DNA of 64,000 bases from assembly GCA_963769905.1 (NCBI GenBank), contig CAVYNG010000002.1, positions 2,415,287-2,479,286 of the forward strand. Direction: 5' to 3'. How positions within the stretch are numbered: position 1 is the first letter of the stretch; every line of letters starts with the position of its first letter. Shown piece after piece: positions 1 through 7,700 of the stretch. Source of the stretch: Bog-756 sp963769905 (GTDB lineage Bacteria; Actinomycetota; Acidimicrobiia; Acidimicrobiales; RAAP-2). The notes under the pieces are model-generated. The model made no database searches. It saw only the letters and a list, made by a program, of their open reading frames with translations, and was not told where the DNA came from. Position numbers and translations under genes: made by a program.

Positions 1-709
1 CCGTCGCCGTGTCGAAGCCGAGACCGAACAGAGCGCCGACGGGATACATCTTCCACGGCGTGTCGATCCGCTTCGCGTAGCCACCCAACAGCCGATTCAT
101 GAAGCCCCGGCTTTCGAGCTGCCGCTCCAGCTCGGCATCGTCGTAGCGTCCCTGGCGCATCTCACGGCTGACCCTGACGATCGACCAGAGGACAACCAGG
201 TTGAGCAGTCCGATCAGCCAGAGGAACACACCGGAGACAGACGTGCCGATGATGCCGGTCCAGTAGTGAAGCACGCTGTTGTCGTTCTGGACCGCCCCAT
301 CGAGCCAGCGGATCCCGAAGTTCAGGAAGACGGCGAGCAGAAAGACGATCGTGGAATGGCCGAGCGAGAAGAAGTAGCCGACGCTGACGGGCCGCTTGCC
401 GTCCTGGACGAGCTTTCGTGTCGAGTTGTCGATGGCGGCGATGTGATCGGCGTCGAAGGCATGGCGCATCCCGAGTGTGTAAGCGAGGATGCCGGTCCCG
501 AACCCGAAGACCTCGGTCTTCGTGAGGTGATAATGACCGCGCACGGCCATGACCAGCATTCCCCACCCGAGGATGTTGAGGCCGACGACGCTAGCGGCCA
601 TCCCGGCGACCCGCGTCCACTCACCGCGGGTGAGAGCTCCGGTGATCCGTCGAGACCGACGGGAAGGAACTGCCATCGTCTCCGTCGCCATGCCTGGCAC
701 CGTAGCCAT
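1..709 (-). CDS. hoxN: Nickel/cobalt permease, NiCoT family (3' end cut by window edge)
   Basis: Inner-membrane high-affinity importer of Ni2+ (or Co2+), normally supplying urease or hydrogenase. The minus-strand frame is open from the ATG at 709 to the window edge, about 236 codons. It shows the NiCoT signature HAFDADHIAAIDN (about residues 83-95) and the next histidine-bearing segment GYFFSLGHSTIV, with several hydrophobic helices. A TGA lies immediately before the 709 ATG, so translation starts there or at the in-frame ATG at 691; neither has an obvious Shine-Dalgarno. The gene diverges from a Fur-family regulator across about 60 bp, which suggests metal-responsive control by that neighbour. 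Whether Ni or Co is the substrate cannot be decided from sequence. The C-terminal part is outside the window. Confidence 0.88.
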   Translation of the reverse strand, partial: MATVPGMATETMAVPSRRSRRITGALTRGEWTRVAGMAASVVGLNILGWGMLVMAVRGHYHLTKTEVFGFGTGILAYTLGMRHAFDADHIAAIDNSTRKLVQDGKRPVSVGYFFSLGHSTIVFLLAVFLNFGIRWLDGAVQNDNSVLHYWTGIIGTSVSGVFLWLIGLLNLVVLWSIVRVSREMRQGRYDDAELERQLESRGFMNRLLGGYAKRIDTPWKMYPVGALFGLGFDTAT

Positions 710-711
710 TC

Positions 712-728
712 ATGCAAGTGATTCGCAA
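712..728. promoter_or_regulatory. Candidate Fur/Nur-type operator between hoxN and the regulator
   Basis: Two copies of a self-complementary hexamer, ATGCAA (712-717) and TCGCAA (723-728), are spaced by 5 nt. This resembles the TTGCAA-N5-TTGCAA form recalled for the nickel-responsive Fur homologue Nur of Streptomyces, with one mismatch in each half. It overlaps the 5' edge of the nickel permease gene and lies 44 bp before the regulator start, a position suited to repressing one or both genes. The consensus is from memory; binding is inference. Confidence 0.45.
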
Positions 729-771
729 CAGATAAGGAGTCGTGAGAGCGCCCGGCACCTAGCATGGAAGG

Positions 772-1239
772 GTGAGCCGAAGCCCTGTTGCCGGAGAGGG
801 AGGCCCGCCGGTAGAGGTCGAGTCGGTCGAGGACGTGCTCTCGCTGGTCCGTGCGCACGGTGGCCGGGCGACGACTGCTCGCCGACTGCTGGTCGAGGTC
901 CTCTTGGCGCAAGGTGGCCATCTGAGCGCCGAGGAACTCGCCGAGGCTGTCCAGGCCACCTCGCCCGACATTCACGTGTCCACCGTCTATCGCAACCTCG
1001 ATGAGCTCGAGCGTCTGGGCATCGTCACTCACGCACACCTCGGGCACGGTCCCGCCACGTATCACCTCGCCGCGCATGCCCATGGTCATCTGGTGTGCGA
1101 GGAGTGCGGAGCGACGATCGAAGTCCCTCTCTCGCTCTACGCCGTTTTGAGCAAGCAGGCTGACACGCGGTTCGGTTTCGCAGTCAACCCCGGGCACTCC
1201 GCGGTCATGGGCAGATGCCGGGCTTGCCGAAGGGATTGA
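772..1239 (+). CDS. Fur-family metalloregulator, possibly nickel-responsive (Nur-like)
   Basis: Cytoplasmic metal-dependent repressor of 155 aa, the usual Fur length. An N-terminal winged helix (about residues 20-90) contains the recognition-helix sequence STVYRNLDEL. It is followed by a His-rich metal-binding segment and two CxxC pairs (CEEC after HGHLV, and CRAC near the C-terminus) that form the structural zinc site of the family. The GTG at 772 follows GGAAGG with almost no spacer, so the exact start is uncertain. Divergence from a nickel permease and the hexamer pair between them suggest nickel-uptake control; zinc, iron or peroxide sensing cannot be excluded from sequence. Confidence 0.88.
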   Translation: MSRSPVAGEGGPPVEVESVEDVLSLVRAHGGRATTARRLLVEVLLAQGGHLSAEELAEAVQATSPDIHVSTVYRNLDELERLGIVTHAHLGHGPATYHLAAHAHGHLVCEECGATIEVPLSLYAVLSKQADTRFGFAVNPGHSAVMGRCRACRRD

Positions 1240-1587
1240 GGACGCGTCGCAGTAGGAACCGTCGCGAACAACTCCTCCCGGCACAGTTCGCGAGGGGATC
1301 TTCTTGGGGCTGCGGTCGAGGTAACCCACTGCTCATGGGCTGCCCGATGCGCTGCCGTCCGACACTCGCTCGGTGCGACGGGTTCGGCGGGAGTGTGCGG
1401 CGTGCACTCAGCCTGGCTGGAGAAGTCGACAGGTTGCTAGTGGTTCATGGCCGAAGCATGTCGAGCCGGATCCCGCACATTGGAACGGCGGTTCCGGGTC
1501 GCCGGCGTCGATCTCTGGTCCCGGCGATTCATCTGAACCTCGTCGGCGATCGCATGGCGTCTACAGTGCTCGCATCAGGAGGCGACC
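1240..1587. other. Intergenic stretch with no supported gene
   Basis: About 350 bp between the Fur-type gene and the FAD oxidoreductase. Open frames here have no coding character. The only clear signal is the AGGAGG ribosome-binding site at 1577-1582 serving the next gene. Confidence 0.6.
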
Positions 1588-2994
1588 ATGAGAACAGTAA
1601 TTGTCGGGGGCGGCATGATCGGCCTGTGCACGGCCATGTTGCTGGCCGACGACGGTCATGAAGTAACCGTTCTGGAGCGTGACGCTGGCTCCCCACCCGA
1701 CCCTCGCGAGGCGTTCGAGTCGTGGGAGCGGCGTGGGGTGAATCAGTTCCGACTCGCCCATTTCTTTCTCAGCCAATTCCGCATCCTCGTCGAGTCGGAG
1801 TTGCCCGAGCTGCGTGATGCATTGGTCGCGGCCGGTGCGCTCCGCTACAACCCGCTGGCCCACATCCCCGACGAATTCAAGGGCGGAGCCCGTCCCGACG
1901 ACGACCGCTTCGAGGTGATCACCGGTCGTCGGCCACTGGTCGAGGCGGTGACCGGCCGGCTTTGCGAGGGGACGGAGAACATCACCATTCGGCGAGGCGA
2001 GACCGTCCAGGCCCTACAGCCTGGATCCTCCGACCGGGCAGGCGTGCCGCACGTCAGCGGCGTCACGCTCGAGTCGGGCGAGCAGATTGCCGCGGACCTG
2101 GTGGTCGACGCCACGGGCCGCCGCTCACCCTTGCCGCGCTGGCTCGCCGACCTTGGCGCTGCTCCGGCGAAAGAGGAGCTGGACGATTCGGGATTCATCT
2201 ACTTCGGCCGGCACTTCCGCTCGGCGGACGGACAGATGCCCGTCCTGATGGGTCCGCTCAAGCAGGAATGGGGCACCCTCGGCATCCTGACCTTGCCGGC
2301 CGACAACGGGACTTGGTCGGTGACGCTCACTGCGAGCTCGAAGGACGCCGAGTTGCGAGCTCTACGCAACCCCGACACCTGGGAGCGGGTCAACCGCCTG
2401 CTCCCACTCACGGCTCACTGGATCGACGCGGAGCCGCTCGAGGACAGTGTGATCATGATGGCGAAGATCGAGGACCGGATTCGGGATTTCGCCCCCGGCG
2501 GCAACCCGGTGGCCACCGGGGTCATCGTCGTCGCCGATTCCTGGTCGTGCACCAACCCCTCGTTGGGGCGCGGAGCCAGCATCGGGATGATGCACGCAGT
2601 GGCCCTCCGTGACCATCTACGGCTGGCGAACGACCCTTGGGCGCTTGCATGCGGGTGGTACCAGCTCACTCACGACACCATGGATCCGTGGTACCGGACC
2701 ACCAGGGCCTACGACCGTCATCGACTACTGGAGATCCACGCCCTTATGGAGGGGCGTCCGTACGAGACCGACGACGAGTTCTGGCAGCTCAATCGCGCGC
2801 TGGAATCGAACCGCACGATGGACGGCGACAATATCCGCGCCGTGTTGGAGATGGGGATGGCCCTGCGTCGCCCCGACGAGCTGCTCGGCGACCCGGCTCT
2901 ACGCGACAGAGTCCTCGATCAGGGGGCGGACTTCGCCGACCAGCCCGACATCGGTCCCGACCGTGACCAGTTGCTTGCCGCGCTGAGCGGTTGA
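1588..2994 (+). CDS. FAD-dependent oxidoreductase/monooxygenase-like protein
   Basis: Soluble 468-aa flavoprotein of the GR2/p-hydroxybenzoate hydroxylase-like fold. The dinucleotide-binding motif VIVGGGMIGL starts at residue 4 and is followed by the EVTVLERD strand that contacts the FAD ribose. A second FAD segment near residue 310 reads VVADSWSCTNPSLGRG, where typical members have GD before the catalytic helix; here the motif is ADS. The start is well set by AGGAGG five bases upstream. An alpha/beta hydrolase begins 16 bp after the stop, so the two are probably co-transcribed and may act in succession on a lipid or aromatic substrate (inference). The substrate is unknown; a geranylgeranyl-reductase or halogenase-like role is possible. 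Confidence 0.8.
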   Translation: MRTVIVGGGMIGLCTAMLLADDGHEVTVLERDAGSPPDPREAFESWERRGVNQFRLAHFFLSQFRILVESELPELRDALVAAGALRYNPLAHIPDEFKGGARPDDDRFEVITGRRPLVEAVTGRLCEGTENITIRRGETVQALQPGSSDRAGVPHVSGVTLESGEQIAADLVVDATGRRSPLPRWLADLGAAPAKEELDDSGFIYFGRHFRSADGQMPVLMGPLKQEWGTLGILTLPADNGTWSVTLTASSKDAELRALRNPDTWERVNRLLPLTAHWIDAEPLEDSVIMMAKIEDRIRDFAPGGNPVATGVIVVADSWSCTNPSLGRGASIGMMHAVALRDHLRLANDPWALACGWYQLTHDTMDPWYRTTRAYDRHRLLEIHALMEGRPYETDDEFWQLNRALESNRTMDGDNIRAVLEMGMALRRPDELLGDPALRDRVLDQGADFADQPDIGPDRDQLLAALSG

Positions 2995-3010
2995 GAAAGA
3001 GGGATCAGCT

Positions 3011-3826
3011 ATGCGCGTCGACAGCTCTGGGATCAGTCTCAACGTGGAGATCACCGGACCCGACGACGGCCGCCCGGTGGTGCTCCTCCACGGGTTCCCG
3101 GACTCGGGCCGGCTCTGGTCCGAGCAGGTGGCGGCGCTGTCGGGTGCCGGCTACCGGGTGATCGTGCCCGACCAGCGCGGTTACGGTCATTCCGACAAGC
3201 CAGACGGTGTCGACAGCTACAACATCGTGCTCCTGGCATCGGACATTCCTGCCGTCTTGGACCAGGTCGGAGTCGAGAAGGCAGCGGTCGTCGGGCACGA
3301 CTGGGGGGCGGCAGTGGCCTGGACCGTCGCGACCTTCGCTCCCGAGCGGGTCGACCGATTGGTGGCTCTGTCGGTCGGCCACCCCCTCGCCTTCGCGACG
3401 GCCGGCCTGGAGCAACGGGAGAAGTCGTGGTACATGCTCTTGTTCCAGTTCGAGGGCATTGCCGAGAAGTGGCTCTCCGACAACGAGTGGGCGAACTTCC
3501 GCACGTGGGGGCGCCATCCGGACCCTGACGCGGTGATCGCGGAGCTCGAAGCCAACGGATCGCTCACCCCCGGTCTCAACTGGTACCGCGCGAACGTGCA
3601 CCCCCGGGCGCTCGTCGAAGCACCGCCCGCGCTCCCGCCCGTGACCGTGCCGACGCTCGGGGTTTGGAGCTCGGGTGACGTCCACCTCACCGAGACCCAG
3701 ATGACCGGGTCATCGAAGTTCGTGGAGGCGGACTGGCAGTATCACCGTATCGAAGGTGCCGGTCACTGGATGCAGCTCGAGGTCGCCGACGAGGTGAACC
3801 GTCTCCTGCTCGACTACCTGGACTGA
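3011..3826 (+). CDS. Alpha/beta hydrolase, epoxide hydrolase-like
   Basis: 271-aa cytoplasmic hydrolase. The oxyanion-hole motif HGFPDS starts at residue 27, and the nucleophile elbow VVGHDWG places Asp97 as nucleophile, as in epoxide hydrolases and haloalkane dehalogenases rather than serine esterases. The catalytic His is His252 in GAGHWMQ, and an acidic residue in SSGDVHL precedes it. The start ATG follows GAGGGATC and lies 16 bp after the FAD oxidoreductase stop, indicating an operon. Hydrolysis of an epoxide made by the upstream flavoenzyme is a plausible but untested pairing. Confidence 0.85.
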   Translation: MRVDSSGISLNVEITGPDDGRPVVLLHGFPDSGRLWSEQVAALSGAGYRVIVPDQRGYGHSDKPDGVDSYNIVLLASDIPAVLDQVGVEKAAVVGHDWGAAVAWTVATFAPERVDRLVALSVGHPLAFATAGLEQREKSWYMLLFQFEGIAEKWLSDNEWANFRTWGRHPDPDAVIAELEANGSLTPGLNWYRANVHPRALVEAPPALPPVTVPTLGVWSSGDVHLTETQMTGSSKFVEADWQYHRIEGAGHWMQLEVADEVNRLLLDYLD

Positions 3827-4111
3827 GTGCGTCGCGTCTCAGCCCGATGGGCTGTCGCGCGCGAACTGATGGGACTCGGCCGCCTTCGCTTGGGAAGACG
3901 GGTCCAGATGGCCGGACGCTACAGAGGTGGGAACCGTGCTCTTGGCCACCAAGGGCTCCAGCGATCCATCGAGCCGGTGTCCCGTTCTATGACGACCTGC
4001 CTCCGAACGAGCGGCCGGCCTGACCGAGAACGCCGGTCGAGTGCCAAGACTCTGACCTGGCACTATTGTGCAATCGGTGCGTCGAACGAAGGTCATTGGT
4101 GAGGAGCGCTA

Positions 4112-4954
4112 GTGCCTGGCATCCACATAGTTACTGACAGTTCCTGTGATCTCACCTCGGATGACCTTGATCAGCTCGAGGTGGAGATCGTCCCGTTGAG
4201 CATCCGGTTCGGGAGCGAGGAGTTCACGGACGGACTCGACCTGACGGTCGCTGACTTCTATAGCCGAATGGCCCAGACTGACGAACTTCCCCAGACGTCC
4301 TGCCCATCGCCCGGTTCCTTCGAAGAGGCATTTCGGAGAGCAGGCGACGCCGGCGCCGATTCGGTGGTCTGTCTCAACATTTCTGGGGACCTGTCCAATA
4401 CTCTGCAGTCGGCCAACGCCGCCTCCAACGCTGTGGCAGGACAGATCCCCGTTCACGTCGTCGATAGCAGGTCCGTATCGAGCGGACTCGGAACCCTCGT
4501 ACTGGAGGCCGCCCGAGTCGCCCGCAGGGCTCAAGTTGTCGAAGCCGTCTTGGAGCGGATCCGATCGCTCATTCCCAGGACCCGTGTGTTCGCTGCCTTG
4601 AACACACTGGAGAACCTGAAGAAGGGAGGTCGGATCGGTGGAGCCAAGGCCATGCTCGGGTCCATGTTGTCAATCAAACCGCTCGTCGACATCAGCACCG
4701 GTGAGGTCCAGGAAGCTGGCAAACCTCGGACCCGGAGGAAGGCAATGCAGATGCTCTATGAGCGAATGATCGAGGCGGGATCGATCGAGCATGTCGCCGT
4801 CATGCACGGTGGCGCACCTGACATCGAAGAGTTCCTCGATCTGATCGCCCCCCGATTTCCTCGCGGGTCGCTTCGCTTGGGACAACTTGGCGCGATCATC
4901 GGTGCTCACGGTGGTGCCGAGATCATCGGAGTCAGTTGGATCGCTTCCACCTAG
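4112..4954 (+). CDS. DegV family fatty-acid-binding protein (FakB-like)
   Basis: 280-aa cytoplasmic lipid carrier. The family opens with a strand and loop that bind the acyl carboxylate: VTDSSCDL is present at about residues 7-14. The internal motif TSCPSPGSFEEAF and the NTLENLKKGGRIGGAKA segment are typical of DegV/FakB proteins, which hold a fatty acid and, in Firmicutes, deliver it to the kinase FakA. The GTG start is preceded by GGTGAGGAGCG. The gene stands alone and no FakA partner is seen nearby, so the exact role here is uncertain. Confidence 0.88.
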   Translation: MPGIHIVTDSSCDLTSDDLDQLEVEIVPLSIRFGSEEFTDGLDLTVADFYSRMAQTDELPQTSCPSPGSFEEAFRRAGDAGADSVVCLNISGDLSNTLQSANAASNAVAGQIPVHVVDSRSVSSGLGTLVLEAARVARRAQVVEAVLERIRSLIPRTRVFAALNTLENLKKGGRIGGAKAMLGSMLSIKPLVDISTGEVQEAGKPRTRRKAMQMLYERMIEAGSIEHVAVMHGGAPDIEEFLDLIAPRFPRGSLRLGQLGAIIGAHGGAEIIGVSWIAST

Positions 4955-5044
4955 GGCGTTCTACACGGTGAGCAATCCTCGCGTCGGTGCCAACGACGAG
5001 CCCGAGGGCGTGACTGAACGCATATTCGCGTAGGCCTCGCAGCC

Positions 5045-5860
5045 ATGTCTGACAAGCTTGATCGGGTGGGCGATGACACTTGGGCCAGTTTGAGTGACCT
5101 ATTTGCCGATGAGGCGTATGCCTCGGTGAAGGGGCAGGTGCGCACCTATGTGTTGCACCACCAACTGCTCGAGTATTTACCAGAGCCTCCGGCGCCTGTG
5201 CTGGACGTCGGAGGCGGCGCCGGCCATCAATCATTTCCGCTGGCCCAAGCCGGTTACGAGGTGACGTTGCTCGATCCCTCGCCTGCGATGCTGGACAAAG
5301 CTCGACAGCGTCTCGAGCGGCTACCTGGTGATGCCCAGCGACGGATCACCTTCCTGCAGGCCGACGGTGTGGGCGCCGTCGAGGCGGTGAACGCTCGACG
5401 CTTCGCCGCCGTGCTGTGCCATGGCGTGCTCGGGTACCTCGAGCACCCGGAGCCGTTGGTCAACCAGCTGTGCCAGTGCGCCGCTGCCGATGGCGTGGTC
5501 TCGATCATGGCCGGAAACGCCAAGGCGCTGGCGGTGCGCCCAGCCTTGGAACGGCGGTGGGACGACGCGCTGGCGGCGTTTGACGCCGTGGGTGAGGTGG
5601 GGGTACTCGGGGTGCCCACCCGAGCCGACACGGTGGAGCACCTGAGCGAGCTCATGCGGAGCCTGGGTGTGGAGCCACTGCGCTGGTACGGCGTATGGCT
5701 GTTTGTCGACTGGCTCGATTTCAGTGGAGCCGAGCTAGACCCCACCGATTCAAAGCAGGTAGCAGCAACAGCCGCGGTCGAACTCGAAGCCAGCCGACGA
5801 GACCCCTACCGCCGGCTCAGTCGCGTCTTTCATCTCGTGGGACGCAAAGGTCCGAGCTGA
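5045..5860 (+). CDS. Class I SAM-dependent methyltransferase
   Basis: 271-aa Rossmann-fold methyltransferase. Motif I is VLDVGGGAG at residues 52-60, followed by the acidic end of strand beta-2 in VTLLDPSPAML; motif II is around QADGVGAVEAV and a motif-III region around AVLCHGVLGYLEH. The layout resembles the SmtA/CmoM group, which acts on tRNA wobble uridine derivatives, but specificity cannot be assigned by eye. No ribosome-binding site stands out. The gene is monocistronic between DegV and an amidohydrolase. Confidence 0.82.
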   Translation: MSDKLDRVGDDTWASLSDLFADEAYASVKGQVRTYVLHHQLLEYLPEPPAPVLDVGGGAGHQSFPLAQAGYEVTLLDPSPAMLDKARQRLERLPGDAQRRITFLQADGVGAVEAVNARRFAAVLCHGVLGYLEHPEPLVNQLCQCAAADGVVSIMAGNAKALAVRPALERRWDDALAAFDAVGEVGVLGVPTRADTVEHLSELMRSLGVEPLRWYGVWLFVDWLDFSGAELDPTDSKQVAATAAVELEASRRDPYRRLSRVFHLVGRKGPS

Positions 5861-6073
5861 CGGGCACAGCTGCCCAGATCACTCGGCCGAGCCCTTCAAT
5901 GAACCCACATAGCTGACACAGACAGGCTGTCATTCGTCATGGCTCGACGGTGAGCGTGAACTTCGATGATCACTGCCGCCAATCCCCCTTCGGCGCTCCG
6001 GTGAGGGCGGTTCGGCACGGCGGGTCTACGCTGGCCTTGGTGTCGAAGGGTGCGAGGACATGGAGGTGAGCTG

Positions 6074-7204
6074 GTGACCACAGCGATCTTCGACGCCGAT
6101 AGCCACTTGATGGAGACAGCGGACTGGTTGGCGTCTTTCGCCGATCCACAGGTGCGAGACCATCTCTTGCCGCTCGGTCTTGACCGTGCTGGTGCGAATG
6201 CAACGGAGGTTCTCTCAAAGCTTCCCGAGCTGTGGGAAGAGCAGCGTCGTCAAGAGATCGGTCCAGAGGTACTGTCAGGCCCCAAGGGATGGATGGCCCC
6301 AGGAGCTCTTGATCCCCAAGTTCGCTCTCGCGTGCTCGATGCTCTCGGGATCACCGCGCAGATGGTCTTTCCGACCTTCGCCCTCGTCCAATTCGCGCGA
6401 AGTAAGAACCCGGACGTCCTCTACGGGGGTACTCAAGCACTCAATCGAGCCATGGCGGCATTCTGTGCTGCTGACTCACGGCTCAAAGCTGTGGGATTCG
6501 TCCCCCTTGCGGATCCCGAACGGGCAATCACCGCACTCGAAGAGGCGATCGATGAAGGCGTGGCGGCGGTGTGGGTACCGTCTGATGCACCGGGTGACTT
6601 CTCCCCTGCCCATACCGACCTTGACCCAGTGTGGTCCCGGCTCGCAGAGGCGGGGGTGCCCTTCGTTCTCCATGTCGGTGGGGGGAAACTGCTGCCGAAG
6701 GCATTTCACAACAACGGCCTTCCCCGTCCTCGTGACTGGTTAGGTGGCGGTGAGAACCTCCGCGCCAAGGATTTCCCGGTTTTACACCATTCACCTGAGA
6801 GGTTCCTCGCCTGTCTCGCGCTCGACGGCGTTTTTGAACGCCATCCGATGCTGCGCGGAGCGGCTATCGAGCTCGGTGCGACATGGGTGCCAGGATTGCT
6901 ACGAAACGTCGACTATGCCCACAGATCGTTTTCGAAATTTGAACCTACGCTCCAGGCCCTTCCTTTGCGTCCGTCCGAGTATCTGCGCCGACAGGTGAGG
7001 TTTACACCATTCCCTTTCGAGGACACCGCTTGGTTGCTTGAACAATGCGGACCCGAGTTGTTCATGTTCTCGACCGACTATCCCCATCCCGAAGGCGGTC
7101 GGCGACCGTTCGAGGCATTTGGCGAGGCGGTATCCGCCTTCGACGAATTCACTCATGAGCGATTCTTTTGGCGGAACGGAGCCGAGCTACTCGGACTTAT
7201 CTGA
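6074..7204 (+). CDS. Amidohydrolase-2 family metal-dependent hydrolase/decarboxylase
   Basis: About 376-aa TIM-barrel protein of the PF04909 type (ACMSD/OHCU-decarboxylase-like). The N-terminal FDADSHLMET holds the first metal ligands; the mid-protein FVLHVGGG and the late STDYPHPEGG supply the other His and the catalytic Asp typical of the family. The GTG at 6074 is chosen because GGAGGTGAG sits 4 bases upstream; the in-frame GTG at 6050 would place that site inside the gene. Substrate unknown. No neighbouring pathway genes give a clue. Confidence 0.84.
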   Translation: MTTAIFDADSHLMETADWLASFADPQVRDHLLPLGLDRAGANATEVLSKLPELWEEQRRQEIGPEVLSGPKGWMAPGALDPQVRSRVLDALGITAQMVFPTFALVQFARSKNPDVLYGGTQALNRAMAAFCAADSRLKAVGFVPLADPERAITALEEAIDEGVAAVWVPSDAPGDFSPAHTDLDPVWSRLAEAGVPFVLHVGGGKLLPKAFHNNGLPRPRDWLGGGENLRAKDFPVLHHSPERFLACLALDGVFERHPMLRGAAIELGATWVPGLLRNVDYAHRSFSKFEPTLQALPLRPSEYLRRQVRFTPFPFEDTAWLLEQCGPELFMFSTDYPHPEGGRRPFEAFGEAVSAFDEFTHERFFWRNGAELLGLI

Positions 7205-7565
7205 TTCCACGGCTGGGCGGCCCCGAGAGCGCGGCCGCTCCGCTCCCGCATGGAACCGATTCCACAGAAGACCCTGCCCCAGATCGGCCTTCACGAACGG
7301 GCCGGGACGTGCCGAGAGGTTCGCTCGGTTTTCGTGGCGAACTGCGCCTTCGCGCCGTTCGAACCTTCACGTTGAAACGAGGGCCGCCCCTTCACCACAC
7401 AAGATGAGCGATCAGATGAGCGGCGACGCGTAGCCGGACTCGGGATATGAACGTTGCACGGGGAACCATACGGTCGCCGCGGTCATGAAACTCCCCGGTT
7501 CGGTGACATAACCCGGCTCTTGTAGCGCCAAGGACGCCGGTTCATTTTCCCCGCCACCACCAAGG
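7205..7565. other. Gene-free upstream region of rph
   Basis: About 360 bp with no convincing gene. A minus-strand stretch near 7428-7560 reads like weakly coding sequence (contains MTAATVWFPVQRSYPESGY) but has no start, family or partner and is not called. Control elements of rph lie just downstream. Confidence 0.5.
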
Positions 7566-7604
7566 TACACCAGGGTGGGGGTCTTGCCGCAAGGACCCCT
7601 GGTG
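7566..7604. promoter_or_regulatory. Rifamycin-associated element (RAE)-like palindrome upstream of rph
   Basis: The core CTTGCCGCAAG (7582-7592) is a perfect 11-nt dyad, flanked by GGGGT before and GACCCC after, so that 7577-7598 forms a 22-bp palindrome with a one-base offset. On the opposite strand the core reads CTTGCGGCAAG, matching the RAE core as I recall it; this element was described upstream of rifamycin-inactivating genes in actinomycetes. An outer 8-bp inverted repeat, ACACCAGG (7566-7573) and CCTGGTGT (7597-7604), encloses it. It ends about 100 bp before the rph start. A TTGACA hexamer (7606-7611) follows at once, but no good -10 is evident. Confidence 0.8.
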
Positions 7605-7700
7605 TGTTGACAATGCACGCCAGAAGCCGGACCACGGGCGTCCACGCGATCCAAAGTCGGAACGAGAGATGCCCGAGGGGTCTCGAGGGGAAGGTGACGG

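Noticed and set aside
3827..4111. Genes in the gap before DegV
   Set aside because: Both strands are open over about 260 bp, but composition and lack of motifs indicate chance frames.
7606..7640. Full sigma-70 promoter for rph
   Set aside because: TTGACA is present, but no -10-like hexamer lies 15-19 nt downstream.
7412..7654. Minus-strand gene upstream of rph
   Set aside because: It would run through the RAE-like palindrome, lacks a ribosome-binding site and matches no family.
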